From the NCBI GenBank assembly GCA_013153495.1, contig JAADEH010000002.1:61619-125618 (forward strand): a stretch of DNA of 64,000 bases. Reading direction: 5' to 3'. Positions 42,723 through 51,805 of this stretch are shown piece by piece. The notes beneath the pieces were generated by a model. That model ran no database searches. It saw only the letters and a program-made list of their open reading frames with translations, and was not told the origin of the DNA. The position numbers and the translations under genes were made by a program. This DNA is from Aquificota bacterium (GTDB taxonomy: Bacteria > Aquificota > Aquificia > Aquificales > Aquificaceae). The first letter of the stretch is position 1; each line of letters starts with the position of its first letter.

Positions 42723-45041
42723 ATGCGCATTCCTTACTCGTGGCTTTTAGAGTTTGTTGAGCTTGACGGTATATCCCCCGAGGAAGTTGCAGATAGGCTG
42801 TCCCTTCAGAGTGTAGAAGCTACAACAGACGCCTTCGGCGTGGAACTTGATGGAGTGGTTTTCGGAGAGGTAAGGGAAGTAAGCAAGCATCCCAAAAGGG
42901 ATAACCTCTGGGTAGTTAGGGTAGAGGTTGCAAAGGGGCTTTATGTAACCGTAGTAACCGCCGACGGCGGTCTTTCCGAAGGAATATCCGTTATAGTTGC
43001 CCTCCCCAACTCGAAAGTCGGGGACAGATGCATAACAAAGAGAGAGTTCGACGGGGTTGTCTCCGAAGGTATGCTTCTCTCCGCCCAGGAACTCGGTTTG
43101 GAGGAGGCAAGCGAAGGTGTCCTGAAATTCTCCGAGGAGATAAAACCGGGAACATCCGCAGAAGAACTCTTAGGGTTCGGAGAGAAAATCATCGAGCTTG
43201 ATATAACGCCTAACAGAGGAGATGTCCTGAGCGTCAGAGGTCTTGCCCGGGACCTGAGCGCTATATTCGGAGTCCCGAAAAAGGAAAGGGAAATCCCTTC
43301 CCTACCGGAAGAGGGAAACTTCCCGATAGAAATCCTGGACCAGGACTGCCACCGCTACAGAGGGGTTGTCATAGAAGGTGTAAGGGTCTCCGACTCGCCC
43401 TTGGAGATAAGGAGAAGACTCTGGCAAGCAGGCTTTAAGAGCATAAACAACGTGGTTGACATAACCAACTACATACTCCTTCAGGAAGGGCAGCCTCTCC
43501 ACGCCTTTGACCTCGACAAAATTTCCGGAGGAATTGTAGTTCGCTCCGCAAAGGAAGGGGAGCGGATAATCACCCTGGATGGAGAAGAGAGGGAGCTTTC
43601 CGAGGAAGTCCTCGTAATAGCGGACCAAAACTCCCCCGTTGCGGTTGCGGGGGTTATAGGTGGCTTGGAGAGTGCGGTCAGTCTTGAAACTCAAAACATA
43701 CTCCTCGAGTCCGCTTACTTTGACCCTAAGAGGGTGAGGAGGTCCTCCAAAAAGCTGGGAGTTCAAACCGAAAGCAGTTATCGCTTTGAAAGGAACGTGG
43801 ACATAGAGTGGGTTTCCAAGGCTCAAGACCTCGCAACAGCCCTAATCCTTCAAACGGCAGGCGGTAGAGTGAAAACGGTAAGGGACATCTACCCCAAGAA
43901 ATACCACCCCAAGAAGATATTTCTCTCCATGGGTAAGTTTATGCGTTATGCGGGGGAAAGTTACAAGAACGAGGAAGCTCAGAAGATACTTAACGCCTTA
44001 GAGATACCCCACGAAATAAAGAGGTGCGGGATAGAGGTGTTCGTTCCCGCCCACAGAAGCTTTGACCTGAGCAGGGATGTGGACATTATCGAGGAACTGA
44101 TGAGGGTAAAGGGATACGACCACTACACCTCCGACACACTAAAACTCCCTACTCTCGGAAGACTCTGGAAGGACAAACTCCTGGAGGTCAAAAAGTTTCT
44201 CAGGTCCAAAGGACTTACAGAAGTTATAAACATATCCTACGAAGAGGACGAATTATACAACCTGCTCGGATTGGAACGCCCCAGGGTGGAAATAATAAAT
44301 CCCCTCGTCCCCTCCCAGAAGTTCATGAGAAGTTCTTTAATACCTTCGCTTCTGAGGACCGCAAGCTTTAACGAAAGCCACTACAGTTATGACTTGGCAA
44401 TTTTCGAGGTAGGGAAGGTGTTTCTCGATAGCGGGGAAGAAAACAGGCTCGGGATACTCCTCAAGGGAAAGAAGCGCCTTTATCCGCCCGAAGACTGGAA
44501 CGCTTATCACCTGAAGGACGTTCTTGAAGGACTCACAAACATAGAAGGTAAATATCTCGACTACGAACCTTCACAAGTAGCTTTCCTCCATCCCCACGTT
44601 CAGGCAAAGGTGCTGCTTGAGGGTCAGGAAGTAGGCATCGTGGGCAAACTGCACCCCCAAATAGCCTCTCAGCTGGAGTTTAAAAGGGAGGTCTTCCTTG
44701 CGGAGCTTAAACTCGAACCCCTCCTTTCCGAAATACTTCCCAAATACCGGAGCTTGTCCAAATACCCGCCTGTTATCAGGGACTTAGCTTTACTTGTGGA
44801 CAAAAACCTCTCGGTGAGTAAATTATTAAATGAGATTAAATCTCAGCTTGGAGATTACTTAGAGGATGTAGCTGTGTTTGACGTTTATGCAGGACCCAAG
44901 GTAGGGGAAGGCAAGAAAAGCGTAGGTGTTAGGTTAACTTTGAGAAGCTTGAAAGGTAGCCTCTCAGGTGAGGAGGTAAACCGATTGGTGGAAGAATTGG
45001 TCAGGAGGTTGAAGGAACGCTTAGGCGTTGAGATTAGATAG
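42723..45041 (+). CDS. pheT: Phenylalanyl-tRNA synthetase beta subunit
   Basis: A 772-residue PheRS beta chain. It has the N-terminal OB-fold tRNA-binding domain (about 38-150), the B3/B4 editing domain with HAFDLDKISG (about 260), a B5 domain and the C-terminal anticodon-binding ferredoxin-like domain (about 680-772). It needs the alpha chain PheS for catalysis; pheS is not in the window, as in Aquifex from memory. TAAAAT lies 9 nt before the ATG. It is followed by 6S RNA. Confidence 0.97.
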   Translation: MRIPYSWLLEFVELDGISPEEVADRLSLQSVEATTDAFGVELDGVVFGEVREVSKHPKRDNLWVVRVEVAKGLYVTVVTADGGLSEGISVIVALPNSKVGDRCITKREFDGVVSEGMLLSAQELGLEEASEGVLKFSEEIKPGTSAEELLGFGEKIIELDITPNRGDVLSVRGLARDLSAIFGVPKKEREIPSLPEEGNFPIEILDQDCHRYRGVVIEGVRVSDSPLEIRRRLWQAGFKSINNVVDITNYILLQEGQPLHAFDLDKISGGIVVRSAKEGERIITLDGEERELSEEVLVIADQNSPVAVAGVIGGLESAVSLETQNILLESAYFDPKRVRRSSKKLGVQTESSYRFERNVDIEWVSKAQDLATALILQTAGGRVKTVRDIYPKKYHPKKIFLSMGKFMRYAGESYKNEEAQKILNALEIPHEIKRCGIEVFVPAHRSFDLSRDVDIIEELMRVKGYDHYTSDTLKLPTLGRLWKDKLLEVKKFLRSKGLTEVINISYEEDELYNLLGLERPRVEIINPLVPSQKFMRSSLIPSLLRTASFNESHYSYDLAIFEVGKVFLDSGEENRLGILLKGKKRLYPPEDWNAYHLKDVLEGLTNIEGKYLDYEPSQVAFLHPHVQAKVLLEGQEVGIVGKLHPQIASQLEFKREVFLAELKLEPLLSEILPKYRSLSKYPPVIRDLALLVDKNLSVSKLLNEIKSQLGDYLEDVAVFDVYAGPKVGEGKKSVGVRLTLRSLKGSLSGEEVNRLVEELVRRLKERLGVEIR

Positions 45042-45047
45042 AAACCT

Positions 45048-45202
45048 CCTGCCCTGCTCGTGGCCCGGAGATAATCATTGGGGCCTACAAGTGGGCTGAA
45101 AGGGAACCCGGCTTCGGGGAAGTCCCGCCCGGACTCTCCGAGAGGGTACCCACCTAAAGGTTAGAGGCCCACCGATGTCTCTGGAGGCTACGGCAGGGCG
45201 GG
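45048..45202 (+). ncRNA. ssrS: 6S RNA
   Basis: The 210-nt gap between pheT and the 5-formyl-THF cyclo-ligase gene is GC-rich and can fold as a long hairpin closed by CCTGCCCTGC (45048-45057) with GCAGGGCGGG (45193-45202), with further complementary stretches inward. Length (about 155 nt core), rod-like fold and position before the ygfA/fthC homologue match 6S RNA of E. coli and Aquifex. It binds sigma-70 RNA polymerase as a promoter mimic. Exact ends are uncertain. Confidence 0.82.
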
Positions 45203-45218
45203 ACATAACACCTCTTGC

Positions 45219-45247
45219 CTTCCCCTCCTGGAAACAGGAGGTGGAAG
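45219..45247 (+). promoter_or_regulatory. Hairpin sequestering the fthC ribosome-binding site
   Basis: CCTCCTG (45224-45230), GAAA, CAGGAGG (45235-45241) make a perfect 7-bp stem with a GNRA-type loop, extended by CTTCC/GGAAG below. The 3' arm contains the GGAGGT (45237-45242) that serves the TTG start at 45252. The closed hairpin would hide the ribosome-binding site. It could also help end or process 6S RNA. Confidence 0.6.
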
Positions 45248-45251
45248 AAGG

Positions 45252-45818
45252 TTGTTGGGAACGAAGGAGGAGCTGAGACGAGAACTTCTCAAGAAAAGAA
45301 AGTCCCTGATTTCTGACGACAGAACCAGAAAAGACGGAGCCATACTGGAGCACCTTTTATCCCTTGAAGAGCTGAGGCAAGCGGATAAGGTGCTTTTATA
45401 CTGTGCAATTCAGGGTGAACCCGACCTGACTCCCCTTATGGAAACCCTGATTAATTCCGGAAAGAAGGTTGTTCTTCCCAGGGTTTCGGGCAAAGACCTT
45501 GAACTTATAGAGGTGGAAACCCCTTCCTGTCTCGTGAAAGGGTCCTTTGGCATACCGGAACCCTCGTTCGGAAAACCGGTATCTCCCGAAGAAATAGACC
45601 TTGCGGTTGTTCCAGGTATAGCCTTTGACCTGAGAGGCTACCGCATAGGTTTCGGTAAAGGCTACTACGACCGCCTCTTGAAGAGGGTAAAGGCGCCGAA
45701 AGTTGGCGTTGCTTACTCCTTTCAGGTGGTGGAGTGCATCCCTGCGGACAGCTGGGATGTCCCTATCGACATTCTCATAACAGAAAAGGAGGTAATAAGA
45801 TGGAACCGACAGTCCTAA
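45252..45818 (+). CDS. fthC: 5-formyltetrahydrofolate cyclo-ligase
   Basis: A 188-residue enzyme that converts 5-formyl-THF to methenyl-THF with ATP. The family motifs DLAVVPGIAFDLRGYRIG and GKGYYDRLL (about 115-140) are clear. No ATG is available near the family start; TTG at 45252 (or the next TTG codon) fits with GGAGGT 9 nt upstream inside a hairpin. Linkage to 6S RNA is conserved across bacteria. It overlaps rny by 19 bp. Confidence 0.92.
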   Translation: MLGTKEELRRELLKKRKSLISDDRTRKDGAILEHLLSLEELRQADKVLLYCAIQGEPDLTPLMETLINSGKKVVLPRVSGKDLELIEVETPSCLVKGSFGIPEPSFGKPVSPEEIDLAVVPGIAFDLRGYRIGFGKGYYDRLLKRVKAPKVGVAYSFQVVECIPADSWDVPIDILITEKEVIRWNRQS

Positions 45819-47452
45819 TAGGAATAGGTGTAGGGATACTTTTAGGTGCAATCGTAATTTTCTTTTTACTAAGAGGTAAAAAAGAAACTCCTCAGCCTGC
45901 TTCCGCCGTTCCCCAGATAGATGTTGAGCAGGAGATAAAGAAAGCGGAGGAAGAAGCCTTCCGCCTTGTGAGGGAAGCTCAGGAAAAAGCTGAAAAGGCT
46001 CTCAGGGAAGCGGACGAGAAGGCTCAGAGGATAATTGAGCAAGCCAAGCAGGAAGCGGAAAGGCTCAGGAGGGAACTTGAAGAGAAGAGGAAAGAACTCA
46101 AAGAATTCGAGGAAAACCTATACTCCAAGGAAAGACAGCTCGAGCGCAAGTGGGAAACCATAGAAAGGCGTGAGGAAGAGATATACAGAAGAGAAAAGGA
46201 AGCGAGAGAGTTCGAAAGGCAGGTGGAAGCCAAGAGAAAGGAAATTCTCGAACTGGAAGAGAAACTGACCAAGGAGCAAGAAGAAATACGAAAAATAAAA
46301 GAACAGGAGCTTTTAGAACTCCAAAGGATAGCTTCTTTAACCCTCGAGGAAGCGAGGGAAGAGCTTATGAAACGGGTTGAGGAAGAAGCCAAGCTCGAAG
46401 CGGTCAAGCTAATGAAGAAGATAGAGGAAGAAGCCAAAGAGAAAGCTGAACTTGAAGCAAAGAGGATAGTTACCACAGCGGTTCAGCGTATAGCCCCGCA
46501 GATAGCCATAAACTACACGACCACGTCCGTGGAGCTTCCGAGCAACGAGTTCAAGGGAAGGATTATAGGAAGGGAAGGAAGGAACATAAGAACCTTTGAA
46601 CTCCTTACGGGAGTTGACCTCATAATAGACGACACCCCCGATGTAGTTACCATATCCTCCTTCGACCCTCTGAGAAGGGAAATAGCAAAGGAAGCCTTGG
46701 AAAGACTTATAGAAGATGGAAGAATACACCCTGCACGCATAGAAGAGATAGTGGACGAGGTTAAAAAGGAGATGGACGAGAAGATAAGGAAGATGGGAGA
46801 GGAAACAGCCTTTGAGCTTGAGCTTCACGACATAAACCCCGGACTTTACTACTACATAGGGAAGCTCTACTTCAGAACCAGCTATTCCCAAAACGTCCTG
46901 CTCCACTCAAAGGAGGTTGCTTACTTAGCTGGACTTATGGCTGAGGAACTGGGACTCGATGCAAAACTCGCAAGGAGAGCGGGACTGCTCCACGACATAG
47001 GTAAAGCGGTATCCCACGAACTCGGAGGTTCCCACACGGACATAGGTGTTGAACTGTGCAGAAAGTATGGAGAGCCGGAAGCTGTCATAAACGCCATAAA
47101 AGCCCACCACGAGGAGGAACCTGTCAAGTATCCGGAGGTGGCTCTCGTCTGTGCGGCGGACGCTCTGTCGGCGGCAAGGCCGGGCGCTCGTAGGGAAACC
47201 CTCGAAGCCTATCTGAAGCGCCTTGAAAAGCTCGAGGAGATAGTCAAATCCTTCAACGGTGTGGCAAATGCATACGCGGTTCAGGCGGGAAGAGAGGTAA
47301 GAGTAATAGTTAATCCGGAAGAGATTTCCGACGAAGACGCATACCTCCTCTCCAAGGAAATAGCAAAAAGGATAGAGGAGGAGATGGACTATCCCGGACA
47401 GATAAAGGTCGTCGTCATAAGAGAGCTACGCCACGTGGAGTATGCTAAATAA
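45800..47452 (+). CDS. rny: Ribonuclease Y
   Basis: A 550-residue membrane-anchored endoribonuclease that starts mRNA decay. One N-terminal membrane helix (about 4-24) is followed by a long charged coiled coil (about 40-230), a KH domain with GRIIGREGRNIRTFE (about 250) and an HD domain with LLHDIGKAVSHE (about 395). ATG at 45800 follows AAGGAGG. It is the likely main mRNA endonuclease of this organism. Next come tRNA-Leu and a YmdB-like gene. Confidence 0.96.
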   Translation: MEPTVLIGIGVGILLGAIVIFFLLRGKKETPQPASAVPQIDVEQEIKKAEEEAFRLVREAQEKAEKALREADEKAQRIIEQAKQEAERLRRELEEKRKELKEFEENLYSKERQLERKWETIERREEEIYRREKEAREFERQVEAKRKEILELEEKLTKEQEEIRKIKEQELLELQRIASLTLEEAREELMKRVEEEAKLEAVKLMKKIEEEAKEKAELEAKRIVTTAVQRIAPQIAINYTTTSVELPSNEFKGRIIGREGRNIRTFELLTGVDLIIDDTPDVVTISSFDPLRREIAKEALERLIEDGRIHPARIEEIVDEVKKEMDEKIRKMGEETAFELELHDINPGLYYYIGKLYFRTSYSQNVLLHSKEVAYLAGLMAEELGLDAKLARRAGLLHDIGKAVSHELGGSHTDIGVELCRKYGEPEAVINAIKAHHEEEPVKYPEVALVCAADALSAARPGARRETLEAYLKRLEKLEEIVKSFNGVANAYAVQAGREVRVIVNPEEISDEDAYLLSKEIAKRIEEEMDYPGQIKVVVIRELRHVEYAK

Positions 47453-47465
47453 TATTTATTAGGTC

Positions 47466-47552
47466 GCGGGTGTGGCGGAACTGGCAGACGCGCCGGACTC
47501 AGGATCCGGTGCCCGCAAGGGCGTGAGGGTTCGACTCCCTCCACCCGCACCA
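47466..47552 (+). tRNA. tRNA-Leu (anticodon CAG)
   Basis: A class II tRNA with acceptor GCGGGTG/CACCCGC, anticodon stem CCGGA/TCCGG with loop CTCAGGA, a long variable arm (GTGCCCGCAAGGGCGT) and encoded CCA (47550-47552). Confidence 0.96.
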
Positions 47553-47560
47553 AAACTGAG

Positions 47561-48343
47561 ATGAAATTCCTTCTGATAGGAGACATAATCGGCAAACCCG
47601 GACGAAAAGCCGTTGCGAGCTTTTTAAATGAAAATCGGGACCGCTTCGATGTGGTTATAGCCAACGTGGAAAACTCCGCGGGCGGTTTCGGTATAACGAA
47701 AAAGGTTTACGAGGAGCTGAAGTCTTACGGGATAGATGTCTTTACCTCCGGGAACCACATATGGGATAAGAAGGAGGTCTTTCAGTTTATAAACGATGCT
47801 CCGGACTTGCTGCGTCCTGCCAACTATCCGGAGGGTGTTCCGGGGAGAGGTTTTGGTTTGTTTGAGAAGGAGGGCGTTAAGTTCGGTGTCGTGAACCTTA
47901 TGGGCAGGATATTTTTAGAGCCGAGTTTAGATAACCCTTTCAGGGTCTTTGACAGGATTTACGAAGAGCTTTCAAAGGAAACCTCCCTGATACTTGTGGA
48001 CTTCCATGCGGAGACCACTTCGGAAAAGTGGGCATTTGGCATATATGCGGACGGCAGGGCTTCGGTGGTTTACGGAACCCATACCCACGTCCCTACTGCG
48101 GACGAGTTTATCCTTAAAAAGGGGACAGCCTACGTGAGCGATGTGGGTATGACGGGTGCCTGGTATTCGGTCATAGGTATGTCTTACAAGGAGCCGATAG
48201 AGAGGTTCTTATACGCACTTCCGAGGAGGTTCAAGGTGGAGGAGAAGGAGGAGGTGGTCTTTAACGCTGTAGAGGTGGAGGTTGACCCCGAGAGCGGGAA
48301 GGCAAAAAGCATAAGGAGGGTAAGGGAATTCTTTCAAAGGTAG
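47561..48343 (+). CDS. YmdB-like metallophosphoesterase
   Basis: A 260-residue protein of the TIGR00282/YmdB family. Metal-binding motifs: LIGDIIGKPGR (residues 4-14), ENSAGGFG, GNHIWDKKE (about 67), DFHAETTSEK (about 148) and GTHTHVPTAD (about 174). Family members hydrolyse 2',3'-cyclic nucleotides. The rny-ymdB order is also found in Firmicutes such as Bacillus, pointing to a joint role in RNA turnover. Confidence 0.9.
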   Translation: MKFLLIGDIIGKPGRKAVASFLNENRDRFDVVIANVENSAGGFGITKKVYEELKSYGIDVFTSGNHIWDKKEVFQFINDAPDLLRPANYPEGVPGRGFGLFEKEGVKFGVVNLMGRIFLEPSLDNPFRVFDRIYEELSKETSLILVDFHAETTSEKWAFGIYADGRASVVYGTHTHVPTADEFILKKGTAYVSDVGMTGAWYSVIGMSYKEPIERFLYALPRRFKVEEKEEVVFNAVEVEVDPESGKAKSIRRVREFFQR

Positions 48344-49971
48344 TCCTGTGGGTATTCTTGCTTTCTTGGGTAGCGGTTGCTCAGAAGCCTGCGGAGTATA
48401 TTCTCCTTAAGCGTTTTTACGAGACCAGAGACCCTAAAACCGCTTTATTCCTTTTAGATAATTACCCCGAAGGGGTCTTTATAAATGAACTCAAAATAGA
48501 ACTCGCTTACGAGCTTGTAAGGCGTGGTGAGGTAAAAAAGGCAAGGGAAGTTTTGAAAGGAGTCAGGCTGTCCGCTGTCAGGGACAAATACGGAGATAAG
48601 GTTGAGAAGGTCTGGAAGGAGCTTAAGCTCGAGCCGAAACCCTTTGTCTTGCGGTTTCCCGAGCGTGGCGTTGAGTTCATAGACGGTGTGTCCCTTACCG
48701 AGAGGGAAAGGAATAGGGTCTTTAACAGGTTGCTCTTTAGAAAGAAATACAAGGAGATAATCGGGCTGAAAAGCGCTCCATGCAGGCACAGGGGTATAGC
48801 TCTGTTCAGGACTAAAAATTATGCGAAAGCTCTTGAGGTTCTTAGAGATTGTCCTGATGAAAAGGCTCAGCTTTACGCATTGTTTAGCTACATGAGGCTC
48901 AGGAAGTTTATTGAGGCGGAGAGATTTTTGAGGGAGAGGGACGACCCCGACCTATACTTTGCTTACGGTTGGAGCTTCCTTGCAAGGGGTAAATACGCTG
49001 AAGCAAGGCGATACTTTATTCTATCGGGGGATAACTTCAGGGCGCTTTTTTATACGGGAATTGTGGATTACCTGCGGGGGAGATACAGGAGGGCTTACGA
49101 ATACTTCTCCCGCGCTGAAAAATATGCGGAGGGGAGCGACCAAAGGGCGAGGGTTTTGTTCTGGAAAGCTAAAACTGCGGAGAGGCTCGGCTTTGCGGAC
49201 TTGTCCCGTGAATACCTGCGAAAAACCGCGGGTATGGGAGGCTTTTATGGGGCGGTGGCAAAGAAGCTTCTGCAGGAACCCATATACGAGAGGGTGAGTT
49301 TCAAACCTGTTGGTGATAAGTCCCGTCTTATGACACGCTTAGAGGGAATATACAAACTCGGGTTTCTGCATTACATGAGGCTCGAAGCCTTTCAAAGGAG
49401 CGGTTCTCTGACCCCTGCAGACCTGTTCAGGTTGGTAAAGATAGACCCCTACTCAGCCATAAGGCTGTCCGCAAACAGATACGGGGTTAAATCAAACATA
49501 TACGGAAGCCTTGCTTTCCCTACACCCTTTAAGGAGTCCGTAAAGCGCGCAACCGCTCGTTTTAAGGTTGACCCCGCTCTGATATATGCGGTTATGCGTC
49601 AGGAAAGTTTATTTGATGTGGAGGCTGTTTCCCGTTCCAATGCCAAGGGTTTGATGCAACTCCTCGACGGAACAGCTCGCTGGATGGCACAGAGGATTAA
49701 GTATAGATATAAAGACCTCTTCGAGGTGGAAACTAACATTACCCTCGGAACTGCCTATTTGAGATTTCTTTTAGATTATTGGAACGGAGACCTCGTCAGG
49801 GCTATAGCTTCATACAACGCAGGGCAGGGAGCGGTCAGCAGATGGGTAAGGCACGAAGACGACTTCCTCTTTATAGAAACAATTCCCTACAGAGAGACGA
49901 GAAAGTATGTTAAAAGAGTCCTGTGGTTTTACTACACATACAGAGAAAAACTCCTATATGAGTCTTTCTGA
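48328..49971 (+). CDS. slt: Soluble lytic murein transglycosylase (Slt-like)
   Basis: The C-terminal domain (about residue 420 on) is a clear SLT domain: MRQESLFDVEAVSRSNAKG with catalytic Glu, then LMQLLDGTA and ASYNAGQGAV. The long N-terminal part is alpha-helical with TPR-like repeats. It cleaves peptidoglycan in the periplasm. The start is unusual: no ATG, GTG or TTG gives a full signal peptide. The frame reads LSKVVLWVFLLSWVAVAQ only if translation begins at ATT (48328), 7-8 nt after GGAGGGT; the TTG at 48358 would leave a truncated signal. The start is therefore uncertain. Confidence 0.88.
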   Translation: MLSKVVLWVFLLSWVAVAQKPAEYILLKRFYETRDPKTALFLLDNYPEGVFINELKIELAYELVRRGEVKKAREVLKGVRLSAVRDKYGDKVEKVWKELKLEPKPFVLRFPERGVEFIDGVSLTERERNRVFNRLLFRKKYKEIIGLKSAPCRHRGIALFRTKNYAKALEVLRDCPDEKAQLYALFSYMRLRKFIEAERFLRERDDPDLYFAYGWSFLARGKYAEARRYFILSGDNFRALFYTGIVDYLRGRYRRAYEYFSRAEKYAEGSDQRARVLFWKAKTAERLGFADLSREYLRKTAGMGGFYGAVAKKLLQEPIYERVSFKPVGDKSRLMTRLEGIYKLGFLHYMRLEAFQRSGSLTPADLFRLVKIDPYSAIRLSANRYGVKSNIYGSLAFPTPFKESVKRATARFKVDPALIYAVMRQESLFDVEAVSRSNAKGLMQLLDGTARWMAQRIKYRYKDLFEVETNITLGTAYLRFLLDYWNGDLVRAIASYNAGQGAVSRWVRHEDDFLFIETIPYRETRKYVKRVLWFYYTYREKLLYESF

Positions 49972-50346
49972 GCCTTTGAGGTATTCCACGGGTTTGCGTC
50001 CAGCAAAGCCGTCATTTAGCTCGTGCCAGAACATTATGGTCTCTTCGTCTTCCTTCCAGCAGAGCCATATGTATCTTCCTTCGTGGTAGGAGAGGAAATC
50101 CACAAGTATGGGGTCCACCCCCTTTATCACACCACCCAGCTCCTCTATCCTCATAAAGCCTCTCTTTATAAGGTTCTCAAGCTCCTTAACCTTCGTCTGA
50201 TAATACATGCGCTCGAGTTCGTCCTGCTCCTCTTCCAGACGGGAGTATATGTCGTAAAGCTCTTCCTTCTTCAGGTTTATGTCCTCCACTATGGGCTTAA
50301 TCTTAACAAGCAAGTCCCTTGCTTCCTCTAAGGTAAAAACCTTCAT
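49954..50346 (-). CDS. DUF2203-family protein
   Basis: A 130-residue protein. It has the DUF2203 pattern: FTLEEARDLL at the start, a helical hairpin (about 25-75), then GVIKGVDPILVDF, GRYIWLCWKEDEE and FWHELNDGFAGRKP. The function of the family is unknown. ATG at 50346 gives the family start. It is downstream of nadK with a gap of about 55 nt and converges on slt with an 18-bp overlap. Confidence 0.83.
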   Translation of the reverse strand: MKVFTLEEARDLLVKIKPIVEDINLKKEELYDIYSRLEEEQDELERMYYQTKVKELENLIKRGFMRIEELGGVIKGVDPILVDFLSYHEGRYIWLCWKEDEETIMFWHELNDGFAGRKPVEYLKGSERLI

Positions 50347-50401
50347 GTTCTTTAATATGCTGACCGAGAGGCAGTTGTCAACGGTATGTGAGCTTTTCCT
50401 T

Positions 50402-51226
50402 CTACCCCCATCTGAGTTTCTTCCTGAGAATTTCAAAGAAGCTCTTGTCGGGGTGAAGGTATATTTCGCAGAACCTCTTGGACTTTCTGACCTCTACGGT
50501 ATCTCCCTTTTTCAAGAAAAGACCTTCTTGACCGTCCATGGTTAGAAAGCAGGCTCTGTCTGGAGAAAGGGTTTTGAGCTTTACGCTGAAGTGGGAAGGG
50601 AGCACAACGGGTCTGTTGGATAAGGTATGGGGACATATGGGAACGAAGAGGATGTTTTCGGAGTCGGGGTATATTATGGGACCTCCTGCAGATAAGGCGT
50701 AGGCGGTTGAGCCTGTTGGGGTGGACACTATAACTCCGTCTCCGTATATGTGAGCCATAAAGCTGTGGTTTGCAAAGACCTCTATCTCCATAATCCTCGC
50801 AATGGCACTCTTAGTTATCACCACGTCGTTGAGGTAATTTCCTAAAAACTTCCTTCTCCCGTTCCTTATCAGGTAAGTCGAGAGCATCATTCTCTTTTGC
50901 TTTCTCAGCTCACCCTTCAGGACTCTGTGGAGTATGTCCACAGCTTCTTCCCGGTCCACCTCAGTAAGGAAACCAAACCTCCCCTCGTTAACTCCTAAGA
51001 GGGGGATACCGAACTTGGAAGCGAGCCTTGCACCTGCCAGAAAGGTTCCGTCTCCACCAATTACCACCATGAGTTTGTATCCTCTGAGGGGCGGAAAGGT
51101 GGTGCTTCTTCTTTTGTTCAGTAAGGTCTTTACCTTATACCCTTCAGCTTTTAGAAATTTGTGGACCTCTTGGGCTGTGAGCTTTGCCTTTTCCGAGTCC
51201 TTTACAAATAGAACGACTTTACTCAT
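50402..51226 (-). CDS. nadK: NAD kinase
   Basis: A 274-residue enzyme that phosphorylates NAD to NADP. GGDGTFL (about 58), NEGRFGFLT (about 80), NDVVI (about 133) and TPTGSTAYALSAGGP (about 168) are the family motifs. It overlaps gmhA by 4 bp (ATGA type). Confidence 0.96.
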   Translation of the reverse strand: MSKVVLFVKDSEKAKLTAQEVHKFLKAEGYKVKTLLNKRRSTTFPPLRGYKLMVVIGGDGTFLAGARLASKFGIPLLGVNEGRFGFLTEVDREEAVDILHRVLKGELRKQKRMMLSTYLIRNGRRKFLGNYLNDVVITKSAIARIMEIEVFANHSFMAHIYGDGVIVSTPTGSTAYALSAGGPIIYPDSENILFVPICPHTLSNRPVVLPSHFSVKLKTLSPDRACFLTMDGQEGLFLKKGDTVEVRKSKRFCEIYLHPDKSFFEILRKKLRWG

Positions 51227-51786
51227 ACCATCCTATCGATTATTTCACAAAGGACATGTCCGAGGGTTATGTGGCATTCCTGAATTCGCGGTGTTTCGTA
51301 TGAAGGGACTACGAAGGCATAATGGGCAACCTGAGCCAGTTTGCCACCGTTTCTACCTGTAAAGGCAACGGTCGTTGCTCCGAGGTCGTGAGCCGCTTTT
51401 ATACCTCTGAGAACATTTTCCGACTCTCCGGAGGTGGATATCCCTATAGCAACATCTCCCGGTGTGCAGAGGGCTTCTATCTGCCTCTCGAATATGGACT
51501 CGAAACCGTAATCGTTCCCCACAGCGGTCAGTATGGAGGTATCGGTTGTGAGGGCTATGGCGGGAAGACCTCTCCTCTCCTTCTTGTATCTTCCCACTAT
51601 TTCCGCTGCTATGTGCTGGGCATCTGCGGCGCTACCACCGTTCCCGAAAAGCAGTATCTTGTTTCCGTCCTTTATGGCGGTAGCCATTATTTGACCTACT
51701 TCAAGAATTTTGTCCTTGTATAGCTCAACGAAGGCAAGTTTGACCTCTGCACTCTCCTTGAAGGAGGACACTATAAGCTCAACCAT
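51223..51786 (-). CDS. gmhA: Phosphoheptose isomerase
   Basis: A 187-residue SIS-domain enzyme that converts sedoheptulose 7-phosphate to heptose 7-phosphate, the first step to the LPS core sugar heptose. [18 protein letters not shown] (about 46), [13 protein letters not shown] and [11 protein letters not shown] (about 117) are typical of GmhA. It supports a Gram-negative envelope with LPS. TAAAAT lies 9 nt before the ATG. Confidence 0.93.
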   Translation of the reverse strand: MVELIVSSFKESAEVKLAFVELYKDKILEVGQIMATAIKDGNKILLFGNGGSAADAQHIAAEIVGRYKKERRGLPAIALTTDTSILTAVGNDYGFESIFERQIEALCTPGDVAIGISTSGESENVLRGIKAAHDLGATTVAFTGRNGGKLAQVAHYAFVVPSYETPRIQECHITLGHVLCEIIDRMV

Positions 51787-51791
51787 ACTGG

Positions 51792-51801
51792 TATCATTTT
51801 A
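51792..51801. promoter_or_regulatory. Overlapping divergent -10 boxes of gmhA and nnr
   Basis: TATCATTTTA holds TATCAT for nnr on the + strand (ATG 8 nt on) and TAAAAT for gmhA on the minus strand (ATG 9 nt on). It is almost the same sequence as the site at 22572-22581 and lies in a 19-nt gap between the start codons. Confidence 0.5.
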
Positions 51802-51805
51802 CTTA

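Noticed and set aside
45075..45353. Minus-strand open frame of 92 codons over the 6S RNA
   Set aside because: It covers a structured RNA and the start of fthC, has no ribosome-binding site, and its composition is that of GC-rich non-coding RNA.
46024..46476. Long antisense open frame (150 codons) within rny
   Set aside because: It is a Ser-rich shadow of the Glu/Lys-rich coiled coil of RNase Y on the opposite strand. The same applies to 26372-26782 and 26783-27208 opposite the acidic scaffold gene.
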